Below are positions 6,863 through 13,976 of a stretch of 24,205 nucleotides of DNA, piece after piece (the first letter of the stretch is position 1; each line of letters starts with the position of its first letter). The notes under the pieces are model-generated. The model searched no databases and was not told the origin of the DNA. It saw only the letters and a program-made list of their open reading frames with translations. Source of the DNA: an uncultured Lachnospiraceae bacterium (lineage in GTDB: Bacteria; Bacillota; Clostridia; Lachnospirales; Lachnospiraceae); contig CAJTYN010000003.1 in NCBI GenBank assembly GCA_910584115.1, positions 1-24,205 of the forward strand, in the 5' to 3' direction. The translations under genes and the position numbers were made by a program.

Positions 6863-7243
6863 ATGGCAAAGTTGACAACAGAAGAATTTATTGCAGCGAT
6901 CAAAGAATTGACTGTATTGGAATTGAACGACCTTGTAAAAGCATGTGAAGAAGAGTTTGGCGTATCTGCAGCGGCAGGCGTGGTCGTGGCAGCAGCAGGC
7001 GGCGCGGCTGAGGGCGCACAGGAAGAAGAAAAAGACGAATTTGACGTAGAGCTGGCAGAAGTAGGCCCGAACAAAGTCAAAGTCATCAAAGTCGTGCGTG
7101 AAGTGACAGGACTCGGCCTGAAAGAGGCGAAAGAACTGGTAGACGGTGCTCCGAAGGTAGTCAAAGAAGCGGCATCCAAGGCTGAGGCTGAGGATATCAA
7201 GGCAAAACTTGAAGGCGAAGGCGCTAAAGTCAACCTGAAATAA
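6863..7243 (+). CDS. rplL: 50S ribosomal protein L7/L12
   Basis: A 126-residue L7/L12. The N-terminal dimerisation part opens MAKLTTEEFIAAIKELTVLELNDLV. A flexible Ala/Gly/Glu hinge lies at about 35-55, and the C-terminal factor-binding domain holds KVIKVVREVTGLGLKEAKELVDGAP. It recruits elongation and release factor GTPases. Start ATG follows TAGGAGGAAAGATAA. A terminator lies 21 bases after the stop. The gene that normally follows in bacteria, rpoB, is absent here. Confidence 0.97.
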   Translation: MAKLTTEEFIAAIKELTVLELNDLVKACEEEFGVSAAAGVVVAAAGGAAEGAQEEEKDEFDVELAEVGPNKVKVIKVVREVTGLGLKEAKELVDGAPKVVKEAASKAEAEDIKAKLEGEGAKVNLK

Positions 7244-7264
7244 GTAAAAGACTGTAATACATGG

Positions 7265-7296
7265 AAGGGCTTGGCATATTTCTGTCAGGCCCTTTA
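7265..7296 (+). terminator. Terminator after rplL
   Basis: A 9-bp stem (7265-7273 with 7286-7294, one U-G pair) with a 12-base loop, followed by TTAT. It ends the rplJL transcript before the regulator gene at 7372. Confidence 0.65.
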
Positions 7297-7371
7297 TTGA
7301 CAAATTTCCATCACATTTTCTCTGTAAAATCAGTATATATCTAAAAATAGAGAGATGTTTGGAGAAGATAC

Positions 7372-8070
7372 ATGCATTACAAAAAATTACTTTTGATCGT
7401 GGAAGATGAAGCGAAGCTCTTACGCACGCTCTCAGATTTCCTGGCGCTCCAGGGGTATGAGGTGATACAGGCTGCGGATGGGCAGGAAGCCCTGGATGTC
7501 TTTTATGATAATATGAATAAGATCGATCTGGTCCTGCTGGACATCATGCTCCCGAAGATCAGCGGGAATGAAGTCCTCAAAGAGATCAGGAAAAATTCTC
7601 AGGTACCGGTGATCATGCTGACGGCCAATTCTTCGGTGGAAGGACAGTTGGACAGCTTTTCCTGGGGGGCGGATGATTACATCGTGAAACCCTACTCCTT
7701 ATCCATCATCAAAGCCCATGTGGAAGCGATCCTAAAAAGGGTGGGGAAATACAGGCAGACCCTCAAGGCAGGGGAACTGATCCTGGATCTGCTGGCCCAG
7801 AAAGTATACAGGAAAGGTGAATATGTTGAGACGACCCGCAGGGAATACGAGCTGCTGCTCTTTTTCATGGAAAATCAGGGCCGCGTCCTGAAACGGGAAC
7901 ACATCCTGGATGCTGTATGGGGCTTTGACTATATCGGTGAGACGCGGACCGTTGATACGCTGGTCAAGCAGCTGAGAAAAAAGCTGACGCGGGAATGTAA
8001 TTATATCCGCTCCGTATACGGTGTGGGTTATATTTTTGAGGCGGGTGCAGATGGAAAAGAAGATCACTAA
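7372..8070 (+). CDS. OmpR/PhoB-family response regulator
   Basis: A 232-residue two-component regulator. The receiver domain (about 5-118) has the acidic pair in VEDE, the phosphorylation site Asp57 in LLDIMLP, Thr84 and Lys107 in VKPYS. The C-terminal winged helix (about 132-226) carries TRREYELLLFFMENQGRVLKREHIL, then TRTVDTLVKQLRKKL and the final RSVYGVGYIF. It is a DNA-binding activator or repressor of unknown targets. The start follows GGAGAAG at 9 bases. The kinase gene begins inside its last codons, giving translational coupling. No clear sigma-A promoter was found in the 128 bases upstream. Confidence 0.95.
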   Translation: MHYKKLLLIVEDEAKLLRTLSDFLALQGYEVIQAADGQEALDVFYDNMNKIDLVLLDIMLPKISGNEVLKEIRKNSQVPVIMLTANSSVEGQLDSFSWGADDYIVKPYSLSIIKAHVEAILKRVGKYRQTLKAGELILDLLAQKVYRKGEYVETTRREYELLLFFMENQGRVLKREHILDAVWGFDYIGETRTVDTLVKQLRKKLTRECNYIRSVYGVGYIFEAGADGKEDH

Positions 8071-9394
8071 AACCTTATTCATAACGGAGTCTGTGTTTTT
8101 GGCTGTCATCATCGGGGGGAGTGCGTTGGCTTATTGGCTGTTCACTCCCTTTTATTATAGTTATCAGAGATCAAAGATGATCAAGACCGCTTTTGCCGAT
8201 CTCAAAGAGATGGATTTCGGAGAACTGGATGAGAGCGATGGATCCGTACTGAGTCAGTATGAGAGCGAGAATCTGCTGTTTACCATAGCGGACGAAGATT
8301 TTACACCTCTTTATACGAGCTGGACGAGTCCTTCGGGTCCGTCAGAACGCCAGGTGTATAAGCACATCATTCTCTGCAAGGATAAATTTTCAGAGGATCC
8401 TCAGGTGATCGACAGGGAGACGAAAAATCCCGAGGCCGTAAAGTTACTGGGCCTGATCCAACAGGACGGGCACCTCTATTATGTGAATATCCGTGAAAAG
8501 ATCTATGCGGTCAGGACTACGATCTCGTATATGGGGCTCTTTCTGCTCCAGATATGCCTGTTCTTTGTCGCCGTGGGATTGCCGATACAGTATCTCATAT
8601 TCAGGAATACGGCAAAGAAGATCGGAGGAGATACAGAAGAGACTGCCAGGGAGGACAGAGGTCTGGATCTCAAGAGCAAGGATCAGCAGGAATTACTGGA
8701 CCATATCCGCAGGGATGTGGTGGCGGATATCTCCCACGAGCTGAAGACACCCCTGGCGATCATCTCCAGCCAGGTGGAGATGCTGCACTGCATGGGAGAA
8801 CAGGTAGATAAGGAATATTATTACGATTCCATCCTGGAGGAGATCGACAGGATGTCCGATATGGTAAATAACCTGATGGATCTCTCTCTGATGGAATATC
8901 ATATACAGAAGATGGAGCAGAAAGTCATGGATCTGTCGGATACCATGGAATATATCCGCGTGCGTTATCAGGGATTATTTAAACAGAGGCATATAAAGGA
9001 ACAGTTTTCCCTGGAGGAGGATTGTAAGATCCGCGGAAATGCCTATTATCTGGAGCAGGCCATCGACAATTTCATGATGAACGCGCTCTCGCACACGGGA
9101 CAGGGCAAAGCCATCAAGGTATGTCTGTACCGTGAGGACGGCTGGGTCTGGGTGAGTGTGTACAACGAGGGGGAGAAGATCGGGGATACCCTCATGGAGA
9201 AGATCTGGCAGGGCTACGTGGTGGATCGTCCGAAACAGGGCGAGGGCAGGGAAGAGGACGCCCTGCAGCAGCGGCACATGGGGATCGGACTGTATCTGGT
9301 CCGCCGCATCATCCAGCTCCACCAGGGCGAATACGGTGTAGAAAATCTGGAAAAAGGCGTGCGTTTCTGGTTTAAGATACCAGAGGTGAGATAG
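8051..9394 (+). CDS. Membrane sensor histidine kinase
   Basis: The 447-residue partner of the preceding regulator. Two membrane helices (about 11-33 and 159-183) enclose an extracytoplasmic domain of about 125 residues with no recognised fold. The cytoplasmic part has the H box VVADISHELKTPLAI with phospho-acceptor His229, then an N box (YLEQAIDNFMMNALSHT), a G1-like VYNEGEKI and a G2 box GIGLYLVRRI. No clear HAMP domain is seen after helix 2; the link to the H box is short and charged. I chose ATG 8051, which overlaps the regulator by 20 bases and gives MEKKITKTLF; the in-frame upstream start at 8021 lies deep inside the regulator. The layout resembles VanS-like and cell-envelope kinases, but the signal is unknown. 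Confidence 0.93.
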   Translation: MEKKITKTLFITESVFLAVIIGGSALAYWLFTPFYYSYQRSKMIKTAFADLKEMDFGELDESDGSVLSQYESENLLFTIADEDFTPLYTSWTSPSGPSERQVYKHIILCKDKFSEDPQVIDRETKNPEAVKLLGLIQQDGHLYYVNIREKIYAVRTTISYMGLFLLQICLFFVAVGLPIQYLIFRNTAKKIGGDTEETAREDRGLDLKSKDQQELLDHIRRDVVADISHELKTPLAIISSQVEMLHCMGEQVDKEYYYDSILEEIDRMSDMVNNLMDLSLMEYHIQKMEQKVMDLSDTMEYIRVRYQGLFKQRHIKEQFSLEEDCKIRGNAYYLEQAIDNFMMNALSHTGQGKAIKVCLYREDGWVWVSVYNEGEKIGDTLMEKIWQGYVVDRPKQGEGREEDALQQRHMGIGLYLVRRIIQLHQGEYGVENLEKGVRFWFKIPEVR

Positions 9395-9410
9395 AAAAAG
9401 GAGGCTTGGG

Positions 9411-10337
9411 ATGGCAGAAAGACCAACATTAGTCATCATGGCGGCCGGCATGGGGAGCCGTTACGGAGGGTTGAAGCAGATCGATCCTGTGGACAGCTAT
9501 GGGAATATCATCATGGATTTTTCCATCTATGATGCAAAGAAAGCCGGTTTCGGCCAGGTGGTCTTTATCATCAAGAGGGAAAATGAGCGGGAATTCAGGC
9601 AGGCGATCGGGGACAGGATCAGCTGTTTTATCGACGTATCGTACGTGTACCAGGATCTCACCGCCCTGCCTTCTGGCTGGCAGGTACCCCAGGGAAGGGT
9701 GAGACCTTTCGGGACAGGACATGCGGTCCTCTGCTGTAAGCAGGCGGTAAAAGGGCCGTTTGCCGTGATCAATGCGGACGACTATTACGGGAGCCATGCC
9801 TTCAGATGCCTGTATCGGTACCTGACTTCCCATGTGGACGATGAGAGATACCGCTACTGCATGGTAGGCTACATCCTGGGGAATACACTGACAGACAACG
9901 GCCATGTGGCCAGGGGTGTGTGCAGGACGGACGAGGACGGATATCTGGTGGGGATCCAGGAGCGGACCCACATCGAGAAACGGGGATCCGGCGCCGCTTA
10001 TACGGAGGATGATGGGCATACATGGGTGGATATCCCCACAGACAGCATCGTGTCTATGAATATGTGGGGCTTTTCCCAGAGTATCTTTCGGGAGCTGGAA
10101 GAGCGTTTTCCGGCCTTCCTGGAAAAAGGATACGAGGAGGATCCTCTGAAATGCGAATATTTCCTGCCCGCGGTGGTGGGAGAGCTGCTGACGGAAGAGA
10201 AGGCGACTGTCCAGGTGTTGGAGTCTCCGGATCAATGGCATGGCGTGACCTACAGAGAAGACCGTGCGGCAGTCCAAAAAGCCATCCAGGAGATGAAAGA
10301 TGCAGGAAAGTACCCGGAGTCTCTGTGGAAAGAATAG
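9411..10337 (+). CDS. Sugar-phosphate nucleotidyltransferase family protein
   Basis: A 308-residue protein with a nucleotide-diphospho-sugar transferase fold. The N-terminal signature MAAGMGSRYGGLKQ (residues 10-23) is the NTP-binding loop with Arg17 and Lys22. FGTGHAVLC at 100-108 and VINADDYYG at 119-127 fit the nucleobase and metal-binding Asp positions. The substrate cannot be decided; members join an NTP to a sugar phosphate. No acyltransferase hexapeptide repeats follow. The gene starts 16 bases after the kinase stop (GGAGG ribosome site) and 22 bases before galE, so the three may share a transcript. Co-location with galE suggests production of an activated sugar for surface polysaccharide. 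Confidence 0.85.
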   Translation: MAERPTLVIMAAGMGSRYGGLKQIDPVDSYGNIIMDFSIYDAKKAGFGQVVFIIKRENEREFRQAIGDRISCFIDVSYVYQDLTALPSGWQVPQGRVRPFGTGHAVLCCKQAVKGPFAVINADDYYGSHAFRCLYRYLTSHVDDERYRYCMVGYILGNTLTDNGHVARGVCRTDEDGYLVGIQERTHIEKRGSGAAYTEDDGHTWVDIPTDSIVSMNMWGFSQSIFRELEERFPAFLEKGYEEDPLKCEYFLPAVVGELLTEEKATVQVLESPDQWHGVTYREDRAAVQKAIQEMKDAGKYPESLWKE

Positions 10338-10359
10338 ATGATCGAGGAGGAAAGAGAAG

Positions 10360-11373
10360 ATGTCGATATTAGTGACAGGCGGAGCAGGCTATATCGGGAG
10401 CCATACGTGTGCGGAATTATTAAATGCCGGATATGAGATCGTCGTGATGGACAACCTCAGCAATGCCAGCCCAAAAGCCCTGAAGGCGGTGGAGGAGATC
10501 ACTGGTAAGAACGTGCCCTTCTATGAGACAGATATGCTGGATCGGGAAGGCGTGGAGCAGATCTTCCAGAAAGAGTCCATCGACGCGGTGATCCATTTTG
10601 CCGGGCTGAAAGCGGTGGGCGAGTCTGTGCAGAAACCTCTGGAGTATTATCATAACAATCTCACCGGGACGCTGATCCTCTGCGATGTGATGCGCAGGCA
10701 CGGCGTAAAGGATATCGTCTTCAGTTCTTCGGCTACGGTGTACGGGGATCCGGCTTTCGTGCCGATCACGGAAGATTGTCCGAAAGGACAGATCACGAAC
10801 CCCTATGGGCAGACCAAGGGAATGCTGGAACAGATCCTGACGGATATCCATGTGAGCGATCCGGAGTGGAATGTGGTCCTGCTCCGGTACTTTAATCCCA
10901 TCGGCGCCCATCCTTCCGGAAAGATCGGGGAGGATCCGAAAGGTATCCCCAATAATCTGGTGCCTTATATCGCGCAGGTCGCGGTGGGCAGGCTGGAGAA
11001 GCTGGGCGTTTTCGGGGATGATTACGATACTCCGGATGGGACAGGCGTGCGGGATTATATCCACGTGGTCGACCTGGCGCTGGGCCACGTAAAGGCCGTA
11101 GAGAAGCTTAAGGCGAAAGAAGGCGTGTCCATCTACAACCTGGGGACAGGACGGGGATACAGCGTACTGGAGGTGCTCCATGCCTATGAAAAAGCCTGCG
11201 GCAAGACCCTCCCTTATGAGATAAAGCCAAGGAGGGCAGGAGATATCGCCGCCTGCTACGCAGATGCGTCAAAGGCCAAAAAGGAACTGGGATGGACTGC
11301 GCTGAGAGGGATCGATCAGATGTGTGCGGATTCCTGGAAATGGCAGTCTACAAATCCCAATGGATTTGAATGA
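10360..11373 (+). CDS. galE: UDP-glucose 4-epimerase
   Basis: A 337-residue short-chain dehydrogenase-type epimerase that interconverts UDP-glucose and UDP-galactose with bound NAD. The Rossmann motif VTGGAGYIGSH is at residues 5-15, and the catalytic Ser/Tyr/Lys set appears in SSSATVYG (about 122-129) and YGQTK (Tyr149, Lys153). RYFNPIGAHPSG and RDYIHVVDLA are GalE-specific stretches. Length is normal. The start follows GAGGAGGAAAG. Only five bases separate its stop from the stop of the convergent csrA gene. Confidence 0.96.
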   Translation: MSILVTGGAGYIGSHTCAELLNAGYEIVVMDNLSNASPKALKAVEEITGKNVPFYETDMLDREGVEQIFQKESIDAVIHFAGLKAVGESVQKPLEYYHNNLTGTLILCDVMRRHGVKDIVFSSSATVYGDPAFVPITEDCPKGQITNPYGQTKGMLEQILTDIHVSDPEWNVVLLRYFNPIGAHPSGKIGEDPKGIPNNLVPYIAQVAVGRLEKLGVFGDDYDTPDGTGVRDYIHVVDLALGHVKAVEKLKAKEGVSIYNLGTGRGYSVLEVLHAYEKACGKTLPYEIKPRRAGDIAACYADASKAKKELGWTALRGIDQMCADSWKWQSTNPNGFE

Positions 11374-11378
11374 TGGAT

Positions 11379-11609
11379 TTATTGTTTCTTGACCAAAGTC
11401 TTTAGAGTATTGACAGACTCCGTGCTCAGTTTTTTGGCGGCCTCCTGATTTGCCTTGGCGGCTTCCATCAATTCGGCACGGAGTATCTTTACATCTTTTG
11501 GCGCTTCGATGGCCAGTTTGATCCAATCGCTGCCGATCTCCAGGATGGAGACAGTGATATCACCGCCGATGACCAGTGACTGATTTTTCTTTCTTTGCAG
11601 TACCAGCAT
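11379..11609 (-). CDS. csrA: Carbon storage regulator CsrA
   Basis: A 76-residue RNA-binding translational regulator. It opens MLVLQRKKNQSLVIGGDITVSILEI, the usual first beta strands, and keeps VKLAIEAPKDV-like residues (here IKLAIEAPKDVKILRAEL), including the Arg that contacts GGA. In Gram-positives CsrA blocks flagellin mRNA and is relieved by FliW. The ATG at 11609 follows AAAGGAGGATCCCC, whereas the open frame upstream of it belongs to the fliW overlap. The C-terminal tail (about 55-76) is longer than in E. coli CsrA and matches clostridial forms. It is the last gene of the minus-strand cluster and overlaps fliW by 50 bases. Confidence 0.95.
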   Translation of the reverse strand: MLVLQRKKNQSLVIGGDITVSILEIGSDWIKLAIEAPKDVKILRAELMEAAKANQEAAKKLSTESVNTLKTLVKKQ

Positions 11610-12063
11610 GGGGATCCTCCTTTTCACTTGTTTTTGAGATGTCTTTGATCTGATGGCGGAAGCCATATTCCGGCTGATCTAAGATCAGCTGCCGGGCAGA
11701 ACGTGTCAGCGCGTTGACCGCGACGGGGCATTTCAGATTGATGCTGCTGTCGTCGAGAGTCTCATTTATGACGCAGATGCAGTAATAAGAGATATCTTCG
11801 TCCTTCGGGCTGCCCAGGGCCTTCCGGTCGGCGTCTGCGATATCCGGATGATAAGCGGTAGAGAGGAGAAAAGGGTTCATCATGATAAACGCCACGTCCT
11901 GGTCGTCTAAGCTCTGCATGCAGATGATCGCATCGCTGCCTTCTTCGAGTGGTATGGGAACATAGTCTTTATGATCTTCAAAACCAAACAAACCGTCCGG
12001 GAAATGGACGGTTTCTTCTTCCGTATATTCCATTGATCCAAAATGTTTTGTCATTATCTCCAT
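11560..12063 (-). CDS. fliW: Flagellar assembly factor FliW
   Basis: A 167-residue FliW. It contains the family's VHFPDGLFGFEDHKDYVPIPL segment, DVAFIMMNPFLL, and DISYYCICVIN. FliW binds CsrA and frees flagellin mRNA for translation, and is itself titrated by unsecreted flagellin (known in Bacillus subtilis). The start at ATG 12063 follows AAAGGAGG at 9 bases; the ATG at 12054 is an alternative. The protein is about 20 residues longer than B. subtilis FliW (143 residues), because its C-terminus runs through the csrA ribosome site and first codons in another frame, ending in a basic KKEKSVTGHRR tail. Confidence 0.94.
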   Translation of the reverse strand: MEIMTKHFGSMEYTEEETVHFPDGLFGFEDHKDYVPIPLEEGSDAIICMQSLDDQDVAFIMMNPFLLSTAYHPDIADADRKALGSPKDEDISYYCICVINETLDDSSINLKCPVAVNALTRSARQLILDQPEYGFRHQIKDISKTSEKEDPHAGTAKKEKSVTGHRR

Positions 12064-12106
12064 TTCGTCAGGCCTCCTTTTACTTTCTGATCTCTAAAGA
12101 GCAACA

Positions 12107-12132
12107 GTCCAGTCCTTAAAGACAGACTGGAC
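12107..12132 (-). other. Hairpin in the fliW leader
   Basis: A perfect 8-bp stem (12107-12114 with 12125-12132) with a 10-base loop lies between the DUF6470 gene stop and fliW. On the transcribed strand AAGGA spans the loop and the 3' arm. It lacks a following T run, so it looks more like an RNA-binding or processing element than a terminator. Confidence 0.5.
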
Positions 12133-12141
12133 CGTTCGTTC

Positions 12142-12753
12142 TTATGCCATTACATCGATCCCCTCATAGTTGGGGTCGGAACTGGGCGGTACGTAGATCG
12201 GACCGCCGATATACTGGATGCGCACATCGGGCATCTGTGTGATCTCCAGGCTGATATCGCCTGGGATGAACTGGAAGTCACCTTGGGAGATCCTCCAGTC
12301 GAAGTTTAATTTATCCATTTCATAGCGGACAGTGATATCCGGGTCGGACCACTGGATGTTCGGCCCGGCCTTGGGAATGAATCCCATCTCAAATTCACCT
12401 GTCTTCATATTGTTCATAAAATCGCGTTCTGCAATCTGTCCGGCTGCATCTTCCCCGATCTTGGCCTTCATCATCAGATGATTGTCGGCGGCCCATCTCG
12501 CTGTGGCCTCGTAAGCAGCCTGTTTTCCGCTCTCAGCGGCCTGTTTGATGCTAGTGGGCGTAGTCGGGACCATGGAATTGCGGGCCTCGAAAGTATCTAT
12601 CTTGACTTTGATCGGGTCGCTCTTTACCTGCAGGCCGCCTTTATCCCTGGATATCTGGAGTTGGGCGCTGCCGCGGTGGCGTTCGACCTGGGCCTTCTGG
12701 ATCTTTAGTTCATAACTGATCGGTACAGTCGTTATCTGGATAAGCGGTTTCAT
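12142..12753 (-). CDS. DUF6470 family flagellar-cluster protein
   Basis: A 203-residue protein of the family typified by B. subtilis YviE, which sits between flgL and fliW in many Gram-positives, exactly as here. It opens MKPLIQITTVPISYELKIQ and ends with IQYIGGPIYVPPSSDPNYEG. No signal peptide, membrane helix or known catalytic motif is visible; the middle is rich in Ala/Lys (residues about 65-100) and likely helical. The start follows AAAGGGGG. Function is unknown; conserved placement points to hook-filament junction or filament assembly. Identification rests on context and sequence resemblance by eye. Confidence 0.8.
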   Translation of the reverse strand: MKPLIQITTVPISYELKIQKAQVERHRGSAQLQISRDKGGLQVKSDPIKVKIDTFEARNSMVPTTPTSIKQAAESGKQAAYEATARWAADNHLMMKAKIGEDAAGQIAERDFMNNMKTGEFEMGFIPKAGPNIQWSDPDITVRYEMDKLNFDWRISQGDFQFIPGDISLEITQMPDVRIQYIGGPIYVPPSSDPNYEGIDVMA

Positions 12754-12820
12754 CTGTTTTCCCCCTTTCTCTTAACACTTCATCCTTTTTCATATTCCTG
12801 TTCTATCGATCATACATGAT

Positions 12821-13954
12821 CTAGCGCATGAAGTCAAGGAAAGATTGGGATAAAAGATTGACACCGATGCGCAGTGCTGCATTGTATGCGTATTGTGAAT
12901 ACGAATAATTCGTGATGGCGATGGCCATGTCCGGTGTGACCACGCGCTCTAACTGCGTAGCCAGGGACAGCTCGTTGGATTCCATACGGTCGACGGATTT
13001 CTCAAGGAAATCGGATTTTACGCCGATGCCTGTCAGGGAATTGTCGGCCTGTTCATGGAAGCCTTTTAATTTTGCGAGCATAGCGTCGCAGGACTGATAG
13101 TCAAAATCACCGTCTCCTTGAAGGAGCTCTAAAGCTAACTGGCTGCAGAGATCCACCAGGTTGTTGGCTGTGTTGTCTTTTCCAGTTCCTTTCGGCATGC
13201 TGGCGCGGTAGTCTTTTGCGGCCTGATTATCCACGATATTGTTGCCCACATCGATCTTCAGGTTTATATTGCCGCCGGTACCAGTGCTCTCGTCATTCCA
13301 GATGGCGCTCAGACCGGAGAAAGCGATATCAAAGGCAGTGGATGAGATGATCTCATTGCTCGTAGCAGCGGTATTTCCAAATTCCAGGCCCAGTCCGATG
13401 TCCATATACAGGTGTTCATCCCTGTATTTCTTGAGATCGGCTGTATTTGCAGTATCGCCGACTTCTATAGCGTTGCCTTGGTAATTATACATTAATTTAC
13501 CTGTCGTCTGATCCAGAGAGAAAGGTGGTTCCGTCCCGTTTGCGCCGCCCATGATATAGGTGTTGCTGTATGTGGCGTTCAGACTCTGGATGATGGAATC
13601 CCGGATGGAGACGACCGTGTTGGCGTATGTCTCCCGCTGCTCTAAGTTGGTGCCGTTTAGGGATTCCTTTCCTAATTTGGCAAAGAGCTCTTCCGCATAC
13701 TTGACTACCTGGTAAACGCTGTCCTCCTGAGAGTCCAGTTTGGACTGGAGGTCTTTGGCCATCTCCATGTAATCTTCGTTCTTCAGATACTGACGGGTCA
13801 GATTGGAGGCTTTCGCAGCCGCAGACGGATCTTCTTTTACGCTGGTAAAGTTCCGCTGGGTCAGGACCTTATTCTGATAGTTCATCTTTGTCTCTGTGGT
13901 GGTCGTCAGATTGGTCTGATAGTTCCGTATCATCATGCTCGTGGTGATCCTCAT
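12821..13954 (-). CDS. flgL: Flagellar hook-associated protein 3 (FlgL)
   Basis: A 377-residue junction protein. The N-terminal D0 helix begins MRITTSMMIRNYQTNLT and the C-terminal helix ends YAYNAALRIGVNLLSQSFLDFMR, typical of FlgL and flagellin-like axial proteins. Central variable domains lie between about 140 and 280. FlgL joins the FlgK ring to the flagellin filament after export through the flagellar secretion system. The start follows AAAGGAGGCAATG at 9 bases. It comes 22 bases after flgK. Confidence 0.95.
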   Translation of the reverse strand: MRITTSMMIRNYQTNLTTTTETKMNYQNKVLTQRNFTSVKEDPSAAAKASNLTRQYLKNEDYMEMAKDLQSKLDSQEDSVYQVVKYAEELFAKLGKESLNGTNLEQRETYANTVVSIRDSIIQSLNATYSNTYIMGGANGTEPPFSLDQTTGKLMYNYQGNAIEVGDTANTADLKKYRDEHLYMDIGLGLEFGNTAATSNEIISSTAFDIAFSGLSAIWNDESTGTGGNINLKIDVGNNIVDNQAAKDYRASMPKGTGKDNTANNLVDLCSQLALELLQGDGDFDYQSCDAMLAKLKGFHEQADNSLTGIGVKSDFLEKSVDRMESNELSLATQLERVVTPDMAIAITNYSYSQYAYNAALRIGVNLLSQSFLDFMR

Positions 13955-13976
13955 GACGTTTCATTGCCTCCTTTCA

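Noticed and set aside
7297..7330. TTGACA and TAAAAT as a promoter for the response regulator
   Set aside because: The spacer is 22 bases, too long for sigma-A; no better pair was found, so the promoter of this gene is left open.
9429..10277. 282-codon minus-strand frame opposite the nucleotidyltransferase gene
   Set aside because: It is antisense to a gene with clear NTP-binding motifs, has no ribosome site and has a shadow-like composition.
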